64,000 nucleotides of DNA from Kineothrix sp. IPX-CK (lineage in GTDB: Bacteria > Bacillota > Clostridia > Lachnospirales > Lachnospiraceae): NCBI RefSeq assembly GCF_039134705.1, contig NZ_CP146256.1, forward strand, positions 4,340,001-4,404,000, read 5' to 3'. A program made the translations under genes and the position numbers. The notes beneath the pieces are model-generated. The model was not told the origin of the DNA. It did no database searches and was given only the letters and a program-made list of their open reading frames with translations. Shown here in pieces: positions 1 to 9,262 of the stretch; positions within the stretch are counted from its first letter, which is position 1; each line of letters starts with the position of its first letter.

Positions 1-63
1 ACTTTGGACATGCAAAAAACTGTAGTTGATAACTATGCGGACAAGATTGTCAATCATGGATAA
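1..63 (+). CDS. C-terminal end of an unidentified protein (partial)
   Basis: Frame 1 is open from the left edge to a TAA at 61-63 and reads as a plausible 20-residue soluble tail ending in VNHG. The rest of the gene lies outside the window, so no family can be named. It may also be a chance open frame. Confidence 0.35.
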   Translation, partial: TLDMQKTVVDNYADKIVNHG

Positions 64-121
64 TAAGAGAAAAATATAAAAACTTTAGAATAAAACCTTA
101 GAAAAAACCATTTCGAACAAA

Positions 122-152
122 GAATAACGGTTCCCGAAAATCTCAGGAACCG
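122..152 (-). terminator. Hairpin downstream of tRNA-Gly(GCC)
   Basis: A CGGTTCC/GGAACCG stem (128-134 with 146-152) is followed, read on the minus strand, by a T-rich tract (TTATTCTTTG). It lies 24 bases past the 3' end of the minus-strand tRNA and probably ends that transcript. Confidence 0.5.
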
Positions 153-175
153 CTATTTCACTGTATTTAATAAAG

Positions 176-248
176 AGCGCGAGACGGGACTCGAACCCGC
201 GACCCCGACCTTGGCAAGGTCGTGCTCCACCAACTGAGCCACTCGCGC
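176..248 (-). tRNA. tRNA-Gly (anticodon GCC)
   Basis: On the minus strand the sequence folds as a complete cloverleaf. The acceptor stem is GCGCGAG/CTCGCGC with a T discriminator, the D-stem is GCTC/GAGC, and the anticodon arm is CGACC-TTGCCAA-GGTCG. The T-arm is GCGGG-TTCGAGT-CCCGT. The central GCC anticodon reads GGC/GGU glycine codons. CCA is not encoded. Confidence 0.96.
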
Positions 249-393
249 GAATGTAAAACAACTATGATGAACAGCATTAATGTACTCTTTTAACGCGTCA
301 ACATTGATTATTTTACATATAACTGACCGTTTTGTCAACCACTAATTGTATTTTTTCTAATTATTAATTTCATTGTACTTTTTATCTATTTAA

Positions 394-1224
394 TTACTCT
401 GTCACCTTGCTGATGCTTACCGTTAAATTGCCATCCTTCACATCGGAATGGATACATATGGGATAATCGTAGGGGTTTTTGAACTTCAGGTCCTTCGCGC
501 CTTCCACAATTGCTGAATCGAGCCCCTGCGGTACATAATCCACCTCTAAGGAATGCGTGTAACGCTCTGTCGCCGGGATGGCGGAGAGTAACATCGTCAC
601 ATAGAGAGTCGAGGACACCTGACAGATTCCTCCACCTATGCTCGTCACGACTCTCCCGCTGGCAAAAGAGGGCGCAAGCTTATATCCGTTTTCCGTGGTT
701 CTTGAAAGGACGGAATTACTGAAGGAAAACGTCTCTTTCGGCTGAATCACCATGCCGTTTATTCTATCGGACGCAAGCTCGATATTTACCGCTCTGTCTT
801 CGTCCGTATTGTATTTCGTGGAATATGAAGAAATCTCATTCACATCCGTCAGCGTACCCGTTTGGGCTGCTGCACGGCCTTCTGCTTTGCCCGACTGGAT
901 ATAATGATAATAATAAGCGCTCAAATCCTTTATCCCCAAAACAGGAATTAAGTCGAGGTTGTTTTTCATGTAAGCCCGCACATTGAAATCTGCCCTGCCT
1001 ACACGTCCTTCCTTCATGCCCGAGGTTATGAAATGCGTAAGCAGCTTATCCGCATCGTGACCTACCGCCTTCTGTACATCAGGATAAGCATTGTAATAAT
1101 ATTCCGCATCGAACACCGGGGAATAGTCGATCCCTCCTGTGGGAATCTCTCTCGCCTGTGCCGCCGTACCGGATAATAAGCAAAGGTACAGCGCCAAAGC
1201 CGCAAATTTTGTCCATTTCTTCAT
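394..1224 (-). CDS. Secreted VanW-domain protein with two N-terminal surface repeats
   Basis: This is a 276-residue exported protein. The start is the ATG at 1224, which has AAGGAGA about 10 bases upstream and opens a clear signal peptide (residues 1-24, ending AAQA); longer upstream reading has no ribosome site. Residues about 38-118 hold two tandem ~40-residue repeats of the form F-(D/N)-x-x-Y...YPDV...H-(F/Y)-I-x-S-G-x-x-EGR, seen in Gram-positive surface proteins. The rest is a VanW domain with the signature GGGICQVSSTLY near residues 197-208. VanW proteins occur in some vancomycin-resistance clusters, but their biochemical role is unknown and no van genes are nearby. It sits alone between two tRNA-Gly genes. 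The family assignment is confident; the function is not. Confidence 0.88.
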   Translation of the reverse strand: MKKWTKFAALALYLCLLSGTAAQAREIPTGGIDYSPVFDAEYYYNAYPDVQKAVGHDADKLLTHFITSGMKEGRVGRADFNVRAYMKNNLDLIPVLGIKDLSAYYYHYIQSGKAEGRAAAQTGTLTDVNEISSYSTKYNTDEDRAVNIELASDRINGMVIQPKETFSFSNSVLSRTTENGYKLAPSFASGRVVTSIGGGICQVSSTLYVTMLLSAIPATERYTHSLEVDYVPQGLDSAIVEGAKDLKFKNPYDYPICIHSDVKDGNLTVSISKVTE

Positions 1225-1370
1225 TACGCTTCGTCTCCTTTTAAAAATCATGCTATTTAGCGATCGATGCCCCCTAAATCGCCGACTTTTTAAGCGTAAC
1301 ATAAATAACCTGCCTTTTCCAGCTCATAACTTCTTAATATTATTTAATTTTTAAAAGAACGCACAAAAAA

Positions 1371-1441
1371 AGCGGGTGATGGGAATCGAACCCACGTATC
1401 TAGCTTGGAAGGCTAGTGTTCTACCATTGAACTACACCCGC
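1371..1441 (-). tRNA. tRNA-Gly (anticodon TCC)
   Basis: The minus strand forms a cloverleaf with acceptor stem GCGGGTG/CACCCGC, D-stem GTTC/GAAC, anticodon arm CTAGC-CTTCCAA-GCTAG and T-arm GTGGG-TTCGATT-CCCAT. The TCC anticodon reads GGA/GGG glycine codons, complementing the GCC isoacceptor 1.1 kb to the left. CCA is not encoded. Confidence 0.96.
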
Positions 1442-1534
1442 ATGTAATATCCGAAACCGGACATATTTATTTTACCGACAGTTAGGATATTACCATATTT
1501 TGTTTCTATGCGCAAGACTTTTTAATAAAAACTT

Positions 1535-2056
1535 CTATTTACTTTCCTGCACGTCCATCTCAAATATACGATCAGTAATATATTCCTGCATTTGTTCCTT
1601 CGGTATCGCCAGCGAAACCGATAATTCCGAATACAGATTATCTTCTGCCATCCTCAAATATTTTTCATCCATTACCGTTGTTTTCTTTCCCTGGGCAATT
1701 CTCCTCTGCTTGCGGACATACAACGTCTTTATAACTCTTATCCAGTCTCTGCACTCACCGCTGCGAATAGTTTCCTTATATTTTTCTTCCCTTTGTTTAT
1801 CATCGCCCACCCACAGCTCTTCGATGTCGGGAATGGCATTGATTAGCGCATCCGCTTCCGCCTTTGTCAGCACCGCTCTCATGACAGTTTTTTCGCTGTC
1901 CACCGGTGTAAATATCTTGCTTTCCTTTTGATGGCGGGGAATTAATATATAGTACAGCCTGCTTTCCGACACGCCCTTCATATCGAGAGTTGTAATATCT
2001 TCAATCTTGCACACTCCCGTATTTCCATATACAACGTATTCTCCTTTCTCAAACAT
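1535..2056 (-). CDS. carD: CarD-family transcription regulator
   Basis: This 173-residue protein opens with the CarD/TRCF RNA-polymerase-interaction fold (FEKGEYVVYGNTGVCKIEDI), followed by the basic helical C-terminal region typical of CarD. CarD proteins bind the RNA polymerase beta subunit and stabilise open promoter complexes. The start is the ATG at 2056, because GAAGGGA lies about 5 bases upstream and family members begin MF-x-x-G-x-x-V-V-Y; an in-frame ATG at 2089 would add 11 residues with no support. It is apparently monocistronic. Confidence 0.9.
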   Translation of the reverse strand: MFEKGEYVVYGNTGVCKIEDITTLDMKGVSESRLYYILIPRHQKESKIFTPVDSEKTVMRAVLTKAEADALINAIPDIEELWVGDDKQREEKYKETIRSGECRDWIRVIKTLYVRKQRRIAQGKKTTVMDEKYLRMAEDNLYSELSVSLAIPKEQMQEYITDRIFEMDVQESK

Positions 2057-2316
2057 GCTATCCCTTCTTTTCTTCAATAAAATGTTCATAGTGTCCTACT
2101 TATATTTTACCCTGAAAATAGGATTTTACTACCTTTTTTTGCGTCTTTTTCCACTTTTGTCTTATTTACCCTATTATGCCCTGCCTGGATTTGTGCACTT
2201 TTCTTACGTTTTATTGAAATATGCAGGAACAAAAGTGTGATTCGTACTCTCTTGGTCCAATACTTCGGCAGCACAGCTTTTATTTCGCACGCGCAGCTGC
2301 GCTAGGACTCTCACCT

Positions 2317-2982
2317 TTACTCCAGCTCTACCCAGCCTTCCATCGAATCGAAGCTGTACTCCAGATTTATCGTTACCTCTTTATTCTGGTAACCGTCAAA
2401 TCCTATATCCGCAGATTCTATAATGTTTCCGTCGGTATCAATCGCTTCCAGATGCCATACTGTTTCTTCTCCCGTCATATAGATATTAACAATACTGAGA
2501 ACGCCGAAGCCACCCAGTCCCCCGATATCCTCCGCCAGATTTACCTTTTCAGACTCTTCCGAAGTTCTATACAGATAGACCTCTTTCAAATCCACTCCGG
2601 TATTGTTTCTAATCGTTACCGAAATGCCGGCAGCATCATCCGTTGGTTCTATTTCCCCCATCTGTCCGATAGATTCCAAAATACCGTCATACATCGCTAT
2701 ATTCGCCTGCAGCTTTTCAATAATCGCATCCAGCTCCTCTTCCGACATTTGTTCCACATCCTGCTGTCCGATGAGGTTGATTTGCTCCGCCATGCTATCC
2801 AGCTCTCCGTCCAAGGAGTCGTCCTCCACATCGGCATATGCCTCAATCACTTCATTATGCCTGTTTACCAGCTCGGTGTACACGCTCCTCGCTTCCTCAA
2901 TTTTCTCCGCAGAAGGTCCTCCGCAGCCTGCCAGCAGCAATACGGCGAGGCATAAGCCTAATGCTTTTCCATACTTTATCAT
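2317..2982 (-). CDS. Lipoprotein of unknown function with a C-terminal beta domain
   Basis: The 221-residue product has a type II signal peptide with the lipobox LLAGC (Cys20), so it should be anchored on the outer face of the membrane. Residues about 25-110 are rich in Glu/Asp and predicted helical. The C-terminal part (VTIRNNTGVDLKEVYLY and onward) looks like a small beta-sandwich of the kind fused to surface lipoproteins. The neighbouring genes do not form an obvious operon. No specific function can be assigned. Confidence 0.8.
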   Translation of the reverse strand: MIKYGKALGLCLAVLLLAGCGGPSAEKIEEARSVYTELVNRHNEVIEAYADVEDDSLDGELDSMAEQINLIGQQDVEQMSEEELDAIIEKLQANIAMYDGILESIGQMGEIEPTDDAAGISVTIRNNTGVDLKEVYLYRTSEESEKVNLAEDIGGLGGFGVLSIVNIYMTGEETVWHLEAIDTDGNIIESADIGFDGYQNKEVTINLEYSFDSMEGWVELE

Positions 2983-2995
2983 TTATAACTCCCTT

Positions 2996-4324
2996 TCATT
3001 CTTTCTGCCATATCATTTCGAATTCGGTACATCCCGCTAAGTCCGGTTTTATGTCATCCGTTCGTGCCCCCGCATACTTCTTGTTTATCTGAAAGCCTTC
3101 CCTTATGTAAAAATTAACGGCCTTTTTGTTCTTACAATATACATGAAGGTTTATCCTGAAATATTTCGATTTGCATATATCCATAAGGGCCTTTCCCACA
3201 CCCTTTGAACGCATCGAACGTTTCACGAAGATGCCTTCAAGATAGCCCTTGTTTATCCCTGCAAAGCCATGAATACCCTCATGATCCTCATAAACGTAAG
3301 CCTCCGACTCGTATAACTGATTTTTAACCGCTTCATAATTGCCCAGCCAGTAGTCCTCAGGAATGAAGTCATGGGCTTCGATATTGGCCTCCAGCCATAT
3401 CCGGGCAATCTCCTCCACGTCACTTTCTTTCATCCTTCGCACCATCAATATTTCCCTGGCATCCCCGGGAAGTTCATAGGTGCAGTCCAAAAACAGTCTG
3501 CTGTTGTGCGCTTCCCTTTCATTATAGGAATACCCCAGCCCACGTCCGACCTCCCTGGCCAGAGCATCAAAAAAGTCACACATTTCAAAAAGTGACTGCC
3601 ATATGGCTTCCGGATTCCCCGCCGGATACATGAGCAGTATCCGTTCCATCTTATCCTGAGATAAAAATCTGTAAAGATACTTTCCTGATTTTCCTATACT
3701 GCTGGAAAAATAAGTATGTATACCTACATACCACGAAAGCATTTTGATAAATTCCGGCCTGACGTGGAAATTCAGCATATCCATAGCATAGGTTATCTCC
3801 CCACGCCATAGACCCTTTCCCATATTGTTAAGCAACCACCAGAATTCGTTGCAGCTGCATAAGTATTCTTCCTCTGTGGGCTTTTTTACCCAGTGATCCT
3901 CATCAGTAGAAGGAGGAATCTGCGGAAATGACTTATCCTTATCCAGAAGAACGATACACAGCCTATCCCGCTCCATATCCTTTATACTGTATTCCATGGT
4001 CATAAGGTGAAGGTCTAAGCGGTTGCCATCGGCAAGCTGCATCAGATACCCATAACAATTCTCGAAGTCACACTCATGTCCTAATATACCGCTCATCTTC
4101 TCCGGAAATTGCATGTACAGCCGCTCTCCGAACACGTCAATCCAGTTTTCCTCTTCAATAAAAGATTTCGTCTCCGTTACAACATATACGATGTCGTAAT
4201 CCTGAAATATATCTTTCGGCGCATTCTTGTTTGTTCTGGAGCCGTTCATATACACTCCCCGGATGCGTTCGTCTCTTTCTGCCGTTCCAATTATAAGGTC
4301 CATCATTTCTTTTTCACTTCTCAT
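2996..4324 (-). CDS. ANT(6)-like nucleotidyltransferase fused to a GNAT acetyltransferase
   Basis: The 442-residue product joins two catalytic domains. Residues 1 to about 290 resemble aminoglycoside 6-adenylyltransferases (AadE/ANT(6)), with the nucleotidyltransferase motif GSRTNKNAPKD-IFQDYDIVY that supplies the paired metal-binding acidic residues. Residues about 295-442 are a GNAT domain with the acetyl-CoA loop in VKRSMRSKGVGKALM and the C-terminal NFYIREGF strand. ANT(6) enzymes are normally about 285-300 residues, so this is a real fusion. The ATG at 4324 is chosen because GGGGGAAG lies 8 bases upstream. The upstream frame extends through a palindromic repeat and is not believed. Aminoglycoside modification is possible, but the actual substrates are unknown. 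Confidence 0.83.
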   Translation of the reverse strand: MRSEKEMMDLIIGTAERDERIRGVYMNGSRTNKNAPKDIFQDYDIVYVVTETKSFIEEENWIDVFGERLYMQFPEKMSGILGHECDFENCYGYLMQLADGNRLDLHLMTMEYSIKDMERDRLCIVLLDKDKSFPQIPPSTDEDHWVKKPTEEEYLCSCNEFWWLLNNMGKGLWRGEITYAMDMLNFHVRPEFIKMLSWYVGIHTYFSSSIGKSGKYLYRFLSQDKMERILLMYPAGNPEAIWQSLFEMCDFFDALAREVGRGLGYSYNEREAHNSRLFLDCTYELPGDAREILMVRRMKESDVEEIARIWLEANIEAHDFIPEDYWLGNYEAVKNQLYESEAYVYEDHEGIHGFAGINKGYLEGIFVKRSMRSKGVGKALMDICKSKYFRINLHVYCKNKKAVNFYIREGFQINKKYAGARTDDIKPDLAGCTEFEMIWQKE

Positions 4325-4378
4325 GAATATCTTCCCCCAATTTTTCTGCAATTGCGTTCTTGTCTTCCGAGACCGCTT

Positions 4379-4434
4379 TACCATCGTTTGACAAGGTCTT
4401 ATCCGACCGTGCGTGACCTTGTCAAACGATGGTA
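4379..4434. repeat. 56-bp TA-flanked palindrome, copy 1
   Basis: A perfect 20-bp inverted repeat begins TACCATCGTTTGACAAGG and encloses a 16-base loop. It differs from a second copy at 54617-54672 at only three positions. It starts and ends with TA, as expected for a TA target duplication. It lies in the leader of the ANT(6)-GNAT gene, about 55 bases upstream of the start codon. Confidence 0.8.
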
Positions 4435-4520
4435 CTTTTATTATAACAACAAATGCAGAATAAACAAACAGTATTCTGTCAAAAGGACCCGGCAAAATGC
4501 ACAGGTCCTTTGATGAATAG

Positions 4521-6305
4521 CTAATATTTAATAAAATGACTTACACTGCCCTCCAGTCTTTCCACCACATCATTTACCTCCTGCAAGGCTCTCACGATTT
4601 GTCCCATGTTCTCCGACAGCTCAGAAGTATCCTCCGCAACACCGGTAATCTCCTGTGTGCTGTCTCCGACCGTAGTATTGATCCCATCGTTTGCCTTGTT
4701 TATCTTTTTAACTAAATAAAGCAGCTCTGACATACAAGTCTTGAAGTCTTCCATAATGCCATCCATTTCTTCTGCTGCTTCAAAATATTCTTTTCCGGTT
4801 CTTTCTAATGTTTCATAATCTTCCAATACATTTTTATGTATGAAGGATAATATCTCCTGTGTATCATTGGCCAGATCCTCCACATGTCCTACCACTTCGC
4901 CGCTAATATTCTGAATATAATTTGCTGTATTTCTGGAATTATCGGCCAACGCTCTTATTTCATCCGCAACTACCGCGAATCCTCTGCCTGCTTCGCCGGC
5001 TCTTGCCGCTTCAATAGAAGCGTTTAGTGCGAGTAAATTGGTCTTGCTCGCAATTCCTAATATTTCTTCCGTCAATTCCGTAATTTTATAGATTTGCTTA
5101 CTATTTTCCACCGATTCACTCACCGAGGTGTCAATTGACGCAATTATGTTAACCGCTTTTGCTTTGCTGTTTATCGCTCTTTGCTCTACCTCATGTGCTT
5201 TTACTTTAACATCTTTCGCGTAATCGCTTCCCCTGGCCGCTTTACCCGCAGCCTGAACAACAGAATTTTCCATATTCAGGGTATCTTCATTCAGCATAGT
5301 AATCGTTGCGGATACCTCTTCCATTCCAGCCGCAAGTTCCTGCATCGTTGCCGAAATATTATCAGCTTTCTCATTCGCATTTCCTACATTCTTTTCTACT
5401 ACTTTTCCTTGTATTCCCAATTCGCTGCAGGATGCGATCATACTCGATATGATATTTTGTACCAATCCCAGGAAATCATTAATTCCTGATGAAAATCTTC
5501 CTATTTCATCTCTTGACCTGACTTCGATTCTCTGCGTTAAATCTCCCTCTTTTTCTTTTATCCCATTTACGATCATATCAATTTGTTTTGTAGATTTTTT
5601 GACAGGTCTTACCACAGTAAGACTTATCACTATAATACTGATTACAATAGAAATTGCAAAAAAGGCAAATGATCCAAATGCAATGTATGGCACCGTTTCG
5701 AATATATCCGCTATCGATGCCTGCTCCCTTCCCATTTCCCCGTTTGTATATTCAATAATCGAATCTATATATCCTTCAATATTTGCATCGAACATGGATA
5801 GATTGGAAGTTGCGGATACCTCTGCCTGTTGTTTATTCACCTTACTTGTATTCAGCAGGCTTTCCACCGTTTTTTTATACCGCGCATAATCTGCAGCAAA
5901 TTTATCGAAGTCCTCACGTCTGGCATCATCTTTGCACAAAAGAGAATCGAAAGCCTTTGTTTTCACATCTAATTCAGCAATTCTTTCATTAATCCCTTCA
6001 CCTATACTTTCCATATCCCCTTCTCTGTCCGTTAGAACATGAATTAAGACTTGTCCGTTAATATAAGAAAAGTCTCTGGATATTTCAGAAATAGCCTCAA
6101 CCTCAACTACTTGCTTATCGATGATCTTTTCATTTGCATCGCTAATTTTTTGTAAAGACGATACCATGAACCAGATAACTGCCATGGCCACCAGCGATAT
6201 TAATAATATTTGAATATATATCTTAGTTCCTATACTGCTCTTTAATTTTTCATTCTTAGGTACATTTTTGTTAGCCTTTTGTTTTTTTTCCCGATTTACA
6301 CTCAT
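4521..6305 (-). CDS. Methyl-accepting chemotaxis protein
   Basis: This 594-residue chemoreceptor has a cytoplasmic N-terminus and a first transmembrane helix near 28-48. A roughly 150-residue extracellular helical sensor region of the four-helix-bundle type follows, then a second membrane helix near 208-230, a HAMP domain and a long coiled-coil signalling domain. The conserved hairpin tip reads EAARAGEAGRGFAVVADEIR. Such receptors control CheA. It lies immediately downstream of the monosaccharide transporter genes on the same strand, separated by a hairpin, so it may report on the same sugars. The ligand cannot be read from sequence. Confidence 0.93.
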   Translation of the reverse strand: MSVNREKKQKANKNVPKNEKLKSSIGTKIYIQILLISLVAMAVIWFMVSSLQKISDANEKIIDKQVVEVEAISEISRDFSYINGQVLIHVLTDREGDMESIGEGINERIAELDVKTKAFDSLLCKDDARREDFDKFAADYARYKKTVESLLNTSKVNKQQAEVSATSNLSMFDANIEGYIDSIIEYTNGEMGREQASIADIFETVPYIAFGSFAFFAISIVISIIVISLTVVRPVKKSTKQIDMIVNGIKEKEGDLTQRIEVRSRDEIGRFSSGINDFLGLVQNIISSMIASCSELGIQGKVVEKNVGNANEKADNISATMQELAAGMEEVSATITMLNEDTLNMENSVVQAAGKAARGSDYAKDVKVKAHEVEQRAINSKAKAVNIIASIDTSVSESVENSKQIYKITELTEEILGIASKTNLLALNASIEAARAGEAGRGFAVVADEIRALADNSRNTANYIQNISGEVVGHVEDLANDTQEILSFIHKNVLEDYETLERTGKEYFEAAEEMDGIMEDFKTCMSELLYLVKKINKANDGINTTVGDSTQEITGVAEDTSELSENMGQIVRALQEVNDVVERLEGSVSHFIKY

Positions 6306-6355
6306 AGCCTTTTGTTCCCTCCCTAATCATACCAACAGTTTTTCGAACTACAGAA

Positions 6356-6388
6356 AGTTCCAACGTACTAAAAAGCACGTCGGAACCT
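6356..6388 (-). terminator. Hairpin between sugar permease and chemoreceptor
   Basis: GTTCC-AACGT pairs imperfectly with ACGTCGGAAC around an AT-rich loop. On the minus strand only a short T-rich tract follows, so it probably attenuates rather than ends transcription from the transporter genes into the chemoreceptor gene. Confidence 0.4.
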
Positions 6389-6411
6389 TTCCTGATTAGA
6401 TATTAGAAAAA

Positions 6412-7599
6412 TTAACTATTGGAAATTAATTTTCCGCCTCGTTTAGATACAACATCAAATATAACTGCTGCCAAAAGAACCAAACCTTTTACTACCTTCT
6501 GAATATTCTGGTCAACTCCCATAATACTCATTCCAAGGTTGATAACACCCATAAGAGCCGCACCGACAATAACGCCGGGAATCGTTCCTGTTCCGCCATA
6601 AGCAGATGCACCGCCGATAAAGCAGGAACCGATAGCATCCATTTCATAGTTTGTTCCATAAGTAGGCTGAGCTGATGTCATACGTGCAATCGTGAGCATT
6701 CCGGCTAAAGCTGCTAAAAATCCCATATTTAAATATGCAAGGAAATACACCTTATTCGTGTTGATACCGGAAAGCTTCGTTGCTTTTTCGTTACCTCCTA
6801 CCGCATAAAAATAACGTCCAACGGTAGTATTCGATGTGATATAACCGTATATAAGAACTACGATCATTACCCAGATAAGTGCTGTAGGAATACCTCTATA
6901 CTGAGAAAGCCTTATTGTAAATGCGAGTATTACCGCACAAATCAGGACTATCTTAATGAGACTGGATGCCAATTTGTCCGTCCCATAACCCTTTTTGGAT
7001 CTTACTATCCTATTTTTCAATTGAATCGTAATATAGATCACACATGCAATGATACCTGCTATCATACATGTCAAGTTGAAACCTTCTACGCCGAATATGT
7101 CCGGGACATAGCAGTTAGCACCGCCGCCGAAAAGCTTAATGAACGCCTCCGACTTAAGAGATACCGTCATGCCGTCGAGCACTACGTTAGAAAGCCCTCG
7201 GAATACGAGCATACCTGCCAGCGTCGTAATGAAGGGCGGGATGCGCACAAAAGCGATCCAGAATCCCTGCCATGCACCGATTAAAAGTCCCGACAGGATC
7301 ATTGCGATAATTGCCAAATATGGATTTAATCCTCTGTTTTCCATTAAAACGGCGCCGATCGCACCTACAAAGCATACTACAGAACCTACGGAAAGGTCGA
7401 TATTTCCTCCGGTCAAAATACATAGCAGCATACCGGATGCCAGTACAAATACATAAGCATTCTGTGAAATCAAGTTACTGACATTTTGGGGAAGGAGAAT
7501 CTTACCGCCGGTTCCCCATGTGAAAAAGGCCGTTACAAGAACGAGAACAATAATCATCGTATATTTTTTAACGCCTTCCATCAATCTTACTCTATCCAT
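6412..7599 (-). CDS. mmsB: Multiple-monosaccharide ABC transporter permease (MmsB/GguB type)
   Basis: The 395-residue integral membrane protein has about ten hydrophobic segments and belongs to the RbsC/XylH/GguB permease family. It contains the family's conserved GGNIDLSVGS segment near residues 64-73 and the NEKATKLSGIN cytoplasmic loop that contacts the ATPase. It is longer than RbsC (about 320) because of a loop around residues 195-210, as in GguB/MmsB members. Its ATG is 3 bases after the ATPase stop codon, with GGAG overlapping that junction, so the two are translationally coupled. With the ATPase and ChvE-like protein it should import pentoses or hexoses without phosphorylating them. 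Confidence 0.92.
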   Translation of the reverse strand: MDRVRLMEGVKKYTMIIVLVLVTAFFTWGTGGKILLPQNVSNLISQNAYVFVLASGMLLCILTGGNIDLSVGSVVCFVGAIGAVLMENRGLNPYLAIIAMILSGLLIGAWQGFWIAFVRIPPFITTLAGMLVFRGLSNVVLDGMTVSLKSEAFIKLFGGGANCYVPDIFGVEGFNLTCMIAGIIACVIYITIQLKNRIVRSKKGYGTDKLASSLIKIVLICAVILAFTIRLSQYRGIPTALIWVMIVVLIYGYITSNTTVGRYFYAVGGNEKATKLSGINTNKVYFLAYLNMGFLAALAGMLTIARMTSAQPTYGTNYEMDAIGSCFIGGASAYGGTGTIPGVIVGAALMGVINLGMSIMGVDQNIQKVVKGLVLLAAVIFDVVSKRGGKLISNS

Positions 7600-7602
7600 A
7601 AT

Positions 7603-9144
7603 TTACGCTCCTTTATTACTAACCTTCAATATGTGTGACATAATCAGTTCTTGTGAAGCTTCTTCAGCCGCAAGTTCTCCAACCATTCTTCCTTCATTCA
7701 TGACATAGATACGGTCACACATTCCAAGAACCTCCGGAAGCTCCGATGAAATCATGATAACTGACTTTCCCTCTGATACCAATTGATTGATAATGCAGTA
7801 AATTTCATATTTAGCTCCGACATCAATACCTCTTGTAGGTTCATCAAGTATTAAAACATCGGGATTAGCAAACATCCATTTTGCCAGCAGAACCTTTTGC
7901 TGATTGCCGCCGCTTAAGTTGCCTACATTCTGCTCCACCGAAGGGCACTTGGTTTTCAGTTTGTCTTTGTATTCCACTGCCACCGCATATTCCTTATCTT
8001 TATTAATAACCGTATAGCTGCTCACTTCTCCCAAATTGGCCAATGTAGTATTGATCTTAATGGGATTGCTAAGTATAAGTCCGTTACCTTTCCTGTCTTC
8101 TGTTACGTAAGCTAATTTATTATCGATCGCATCCTTTACGGAATTGAGATTTACCTCTTTTCCGTTTATCTTGATTTGTCCGGATATGTTGCTTCCATAA
8201 CTTTTACCGAAAATACTCATTGCGAGCTCAGTTCTCCCCGCTCCCATAAGTCCGGCAATTCCCACTACTTCACCTTTTCTGATATTTATGCTGACATTGT
8301 CAACGACTTTCCTTTCGGAGTAAAGGGGATGGTAGACCGTCCAGTCATTTACCTCCATCTTTATTTCACCGATTTCTTTTTCTTCACGCTTAGGGAAACG
8401 ATTCGTCAAATCGCGTCCGACCATTCCTTTTATGATACGGTCTTCCGAAATGTTATCCACCGCTTTATCGAGAGTCTCGATTGTAGCGCCATCTCTGATA
8501 ACCGTAATTTTATCCGCAACATAAGCGATTTCATTTAATTTATGAGAGATAATAATGGAAGTCATTCCCTGCTTTTTAAATTTAAGCAATAAGTCGAGAA
8601 GAGCCTTGGAATCTGACTCATTTAAGGATGCTGTCGGCTCATCCAGTATAAGCAGCTTTGCATCTTTGGCAAGAGCTTTGGCAATTTCCACCAGCTGCTG
8701 CTTGCCAACACCTATATCTTTAATCAGCGTTCTGGATGATTCTTTTAATCCGACTGTTTTCAAAAGCTCATCCGCACGTCCATACGTTTCATTCCAGTTT
8801 AATGCGTATTTATGTCCCCTCTCATTTCCCAGAAACATATTTTCACCAATTGTCATATAAGGAACCAGAGCCAGCTCTTGATGTATAATAACAATTCCTT
8901 TTTCTTCACTGTCTCTAATTTTAGTAAATTTGCATACTTCACCATCATAAACAATATCACCTTCATATGTACCATAAGCATAGATTCCGCTGAGTACATT
9001 CATCAAAGTAGACTTTCCGGCACCGTTCTCGCCTACAAGAGCATGGATTTCTCCTTCTTCTACCTGCAGGTTAACATCATCCAGCGCTTTTACTCCGGGA
9101 AATGTCTTGGTGATATTTTTCATTTCCAATAATATTTTTGCCAA
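7603..9144 (-). CDS. mmsA: Multiple-monosaccharide ABC transporter ATP-binding protein (MmsA/GguA type)
   Basis: This is a tandem ABC ATPase of 513 residues. The first cassette has Walker [10 protein letters not shown] and Walker [12 protein letters not shown]. The second has the signature [15 protein letters not shown] and Walker [13 protein letters not shown], and in place of Walker A the usual degenerate GLMGAGRTE seen in RbsA/XylG proteins. It energises the downstream permease. The start is probably TTG at 9144, 9 bases after GGGAGG; a TTG at 9150 lies only 3 bases from the ribosome site, and the first ATG (9123) would lose part of the first beta strand. Confidence 0.93.
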   Translation of the reverse strand: MAKILLEMKNITKTFPGVKALDDVNLQVEEGEIHALVGENGAGKSTLMNVLSGIYAYGTYEGDIVYDGEVCKFTKIRDSEEKGIVIIHQELALVPYMTIGENMFLGNERGHKYALNWNETYGRADELLKTVGLKESSRTLIKDIGVGKQQLVEIAKALAKDAKLLILDEPTASLNESDSKALLDLLLKFKKQGMTSIIISHKLNEIAYVADKITVIRDGATIETLDKAVDNISEDRIIKGMVGRDLTNRFPKREEKEIGEIKMEVNDWTVYHPLYSERKVVDNVSINIRKGEVVGIAGLMGAGRTELAMSIFGKSYGSNISGQIKINGKEVNLNSVKDAIDNKLAYVTEDRKGNGLILSNPIKINTTLANLGEVSSYTVINKDKEYAVAVEYKDKLKTKCPSVEQNVGNLSGGNQQKVLLAKWMFANPDVLILDEPTRGIDVGAKYEIYCIINQLVSEGKSVIMISSELPEVLGMCDRIYVMNEGRMVGELAAEEASQELIMSHILKVSNKGA

Positions 9145-9185
9145 TTTCAAGTTCCTCCCAATATCTAATCAACCATTTCACCTAA

Positions 9186-9213
9186 GAATGCAGGCGGATG
9201 TCCGCCTGCATTC
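9186..9213 (-). promoter_or_regulatory. Intercistronic 13-bp hairpin between chvE-like and mmsA-like genes
   Basis: GAATGCAGGCGGA and TCCGCCTGCATTC form a perfect 13-bp stem with a two-base centre and no T-run on either side. The position, right after the binding-protein gene, fits an mRNA-stabilising or processing hairpin that raises binding-protein output relative to the ATPase and permease. Confidence 0.65.
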
Positions 9214-9262
9214 AGTTGTATTACCTTATGACGCAAGTCATATTAAATACTTGTCAGTTCAT

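Noticed and set aside
394..1224. Vancomycin resistance gene
   Set aside because: A VanW domain alone does not indicate resistance; no vanHAX or vanRS genes are present.
2221..2955. 244-codon plus-strand frame
   Set aside because: It is the complement of the lipoprotein gene at 2317-2982, which has a lipobox and ribosome site; the plus-strand translation has no domain.
4379..4434. Palindrome as an ordinary terminator
   Set aside because: A near-identical copy at 54617 has no T-run in either direction, and copy 1 lies upstream of a gene, not downstream.
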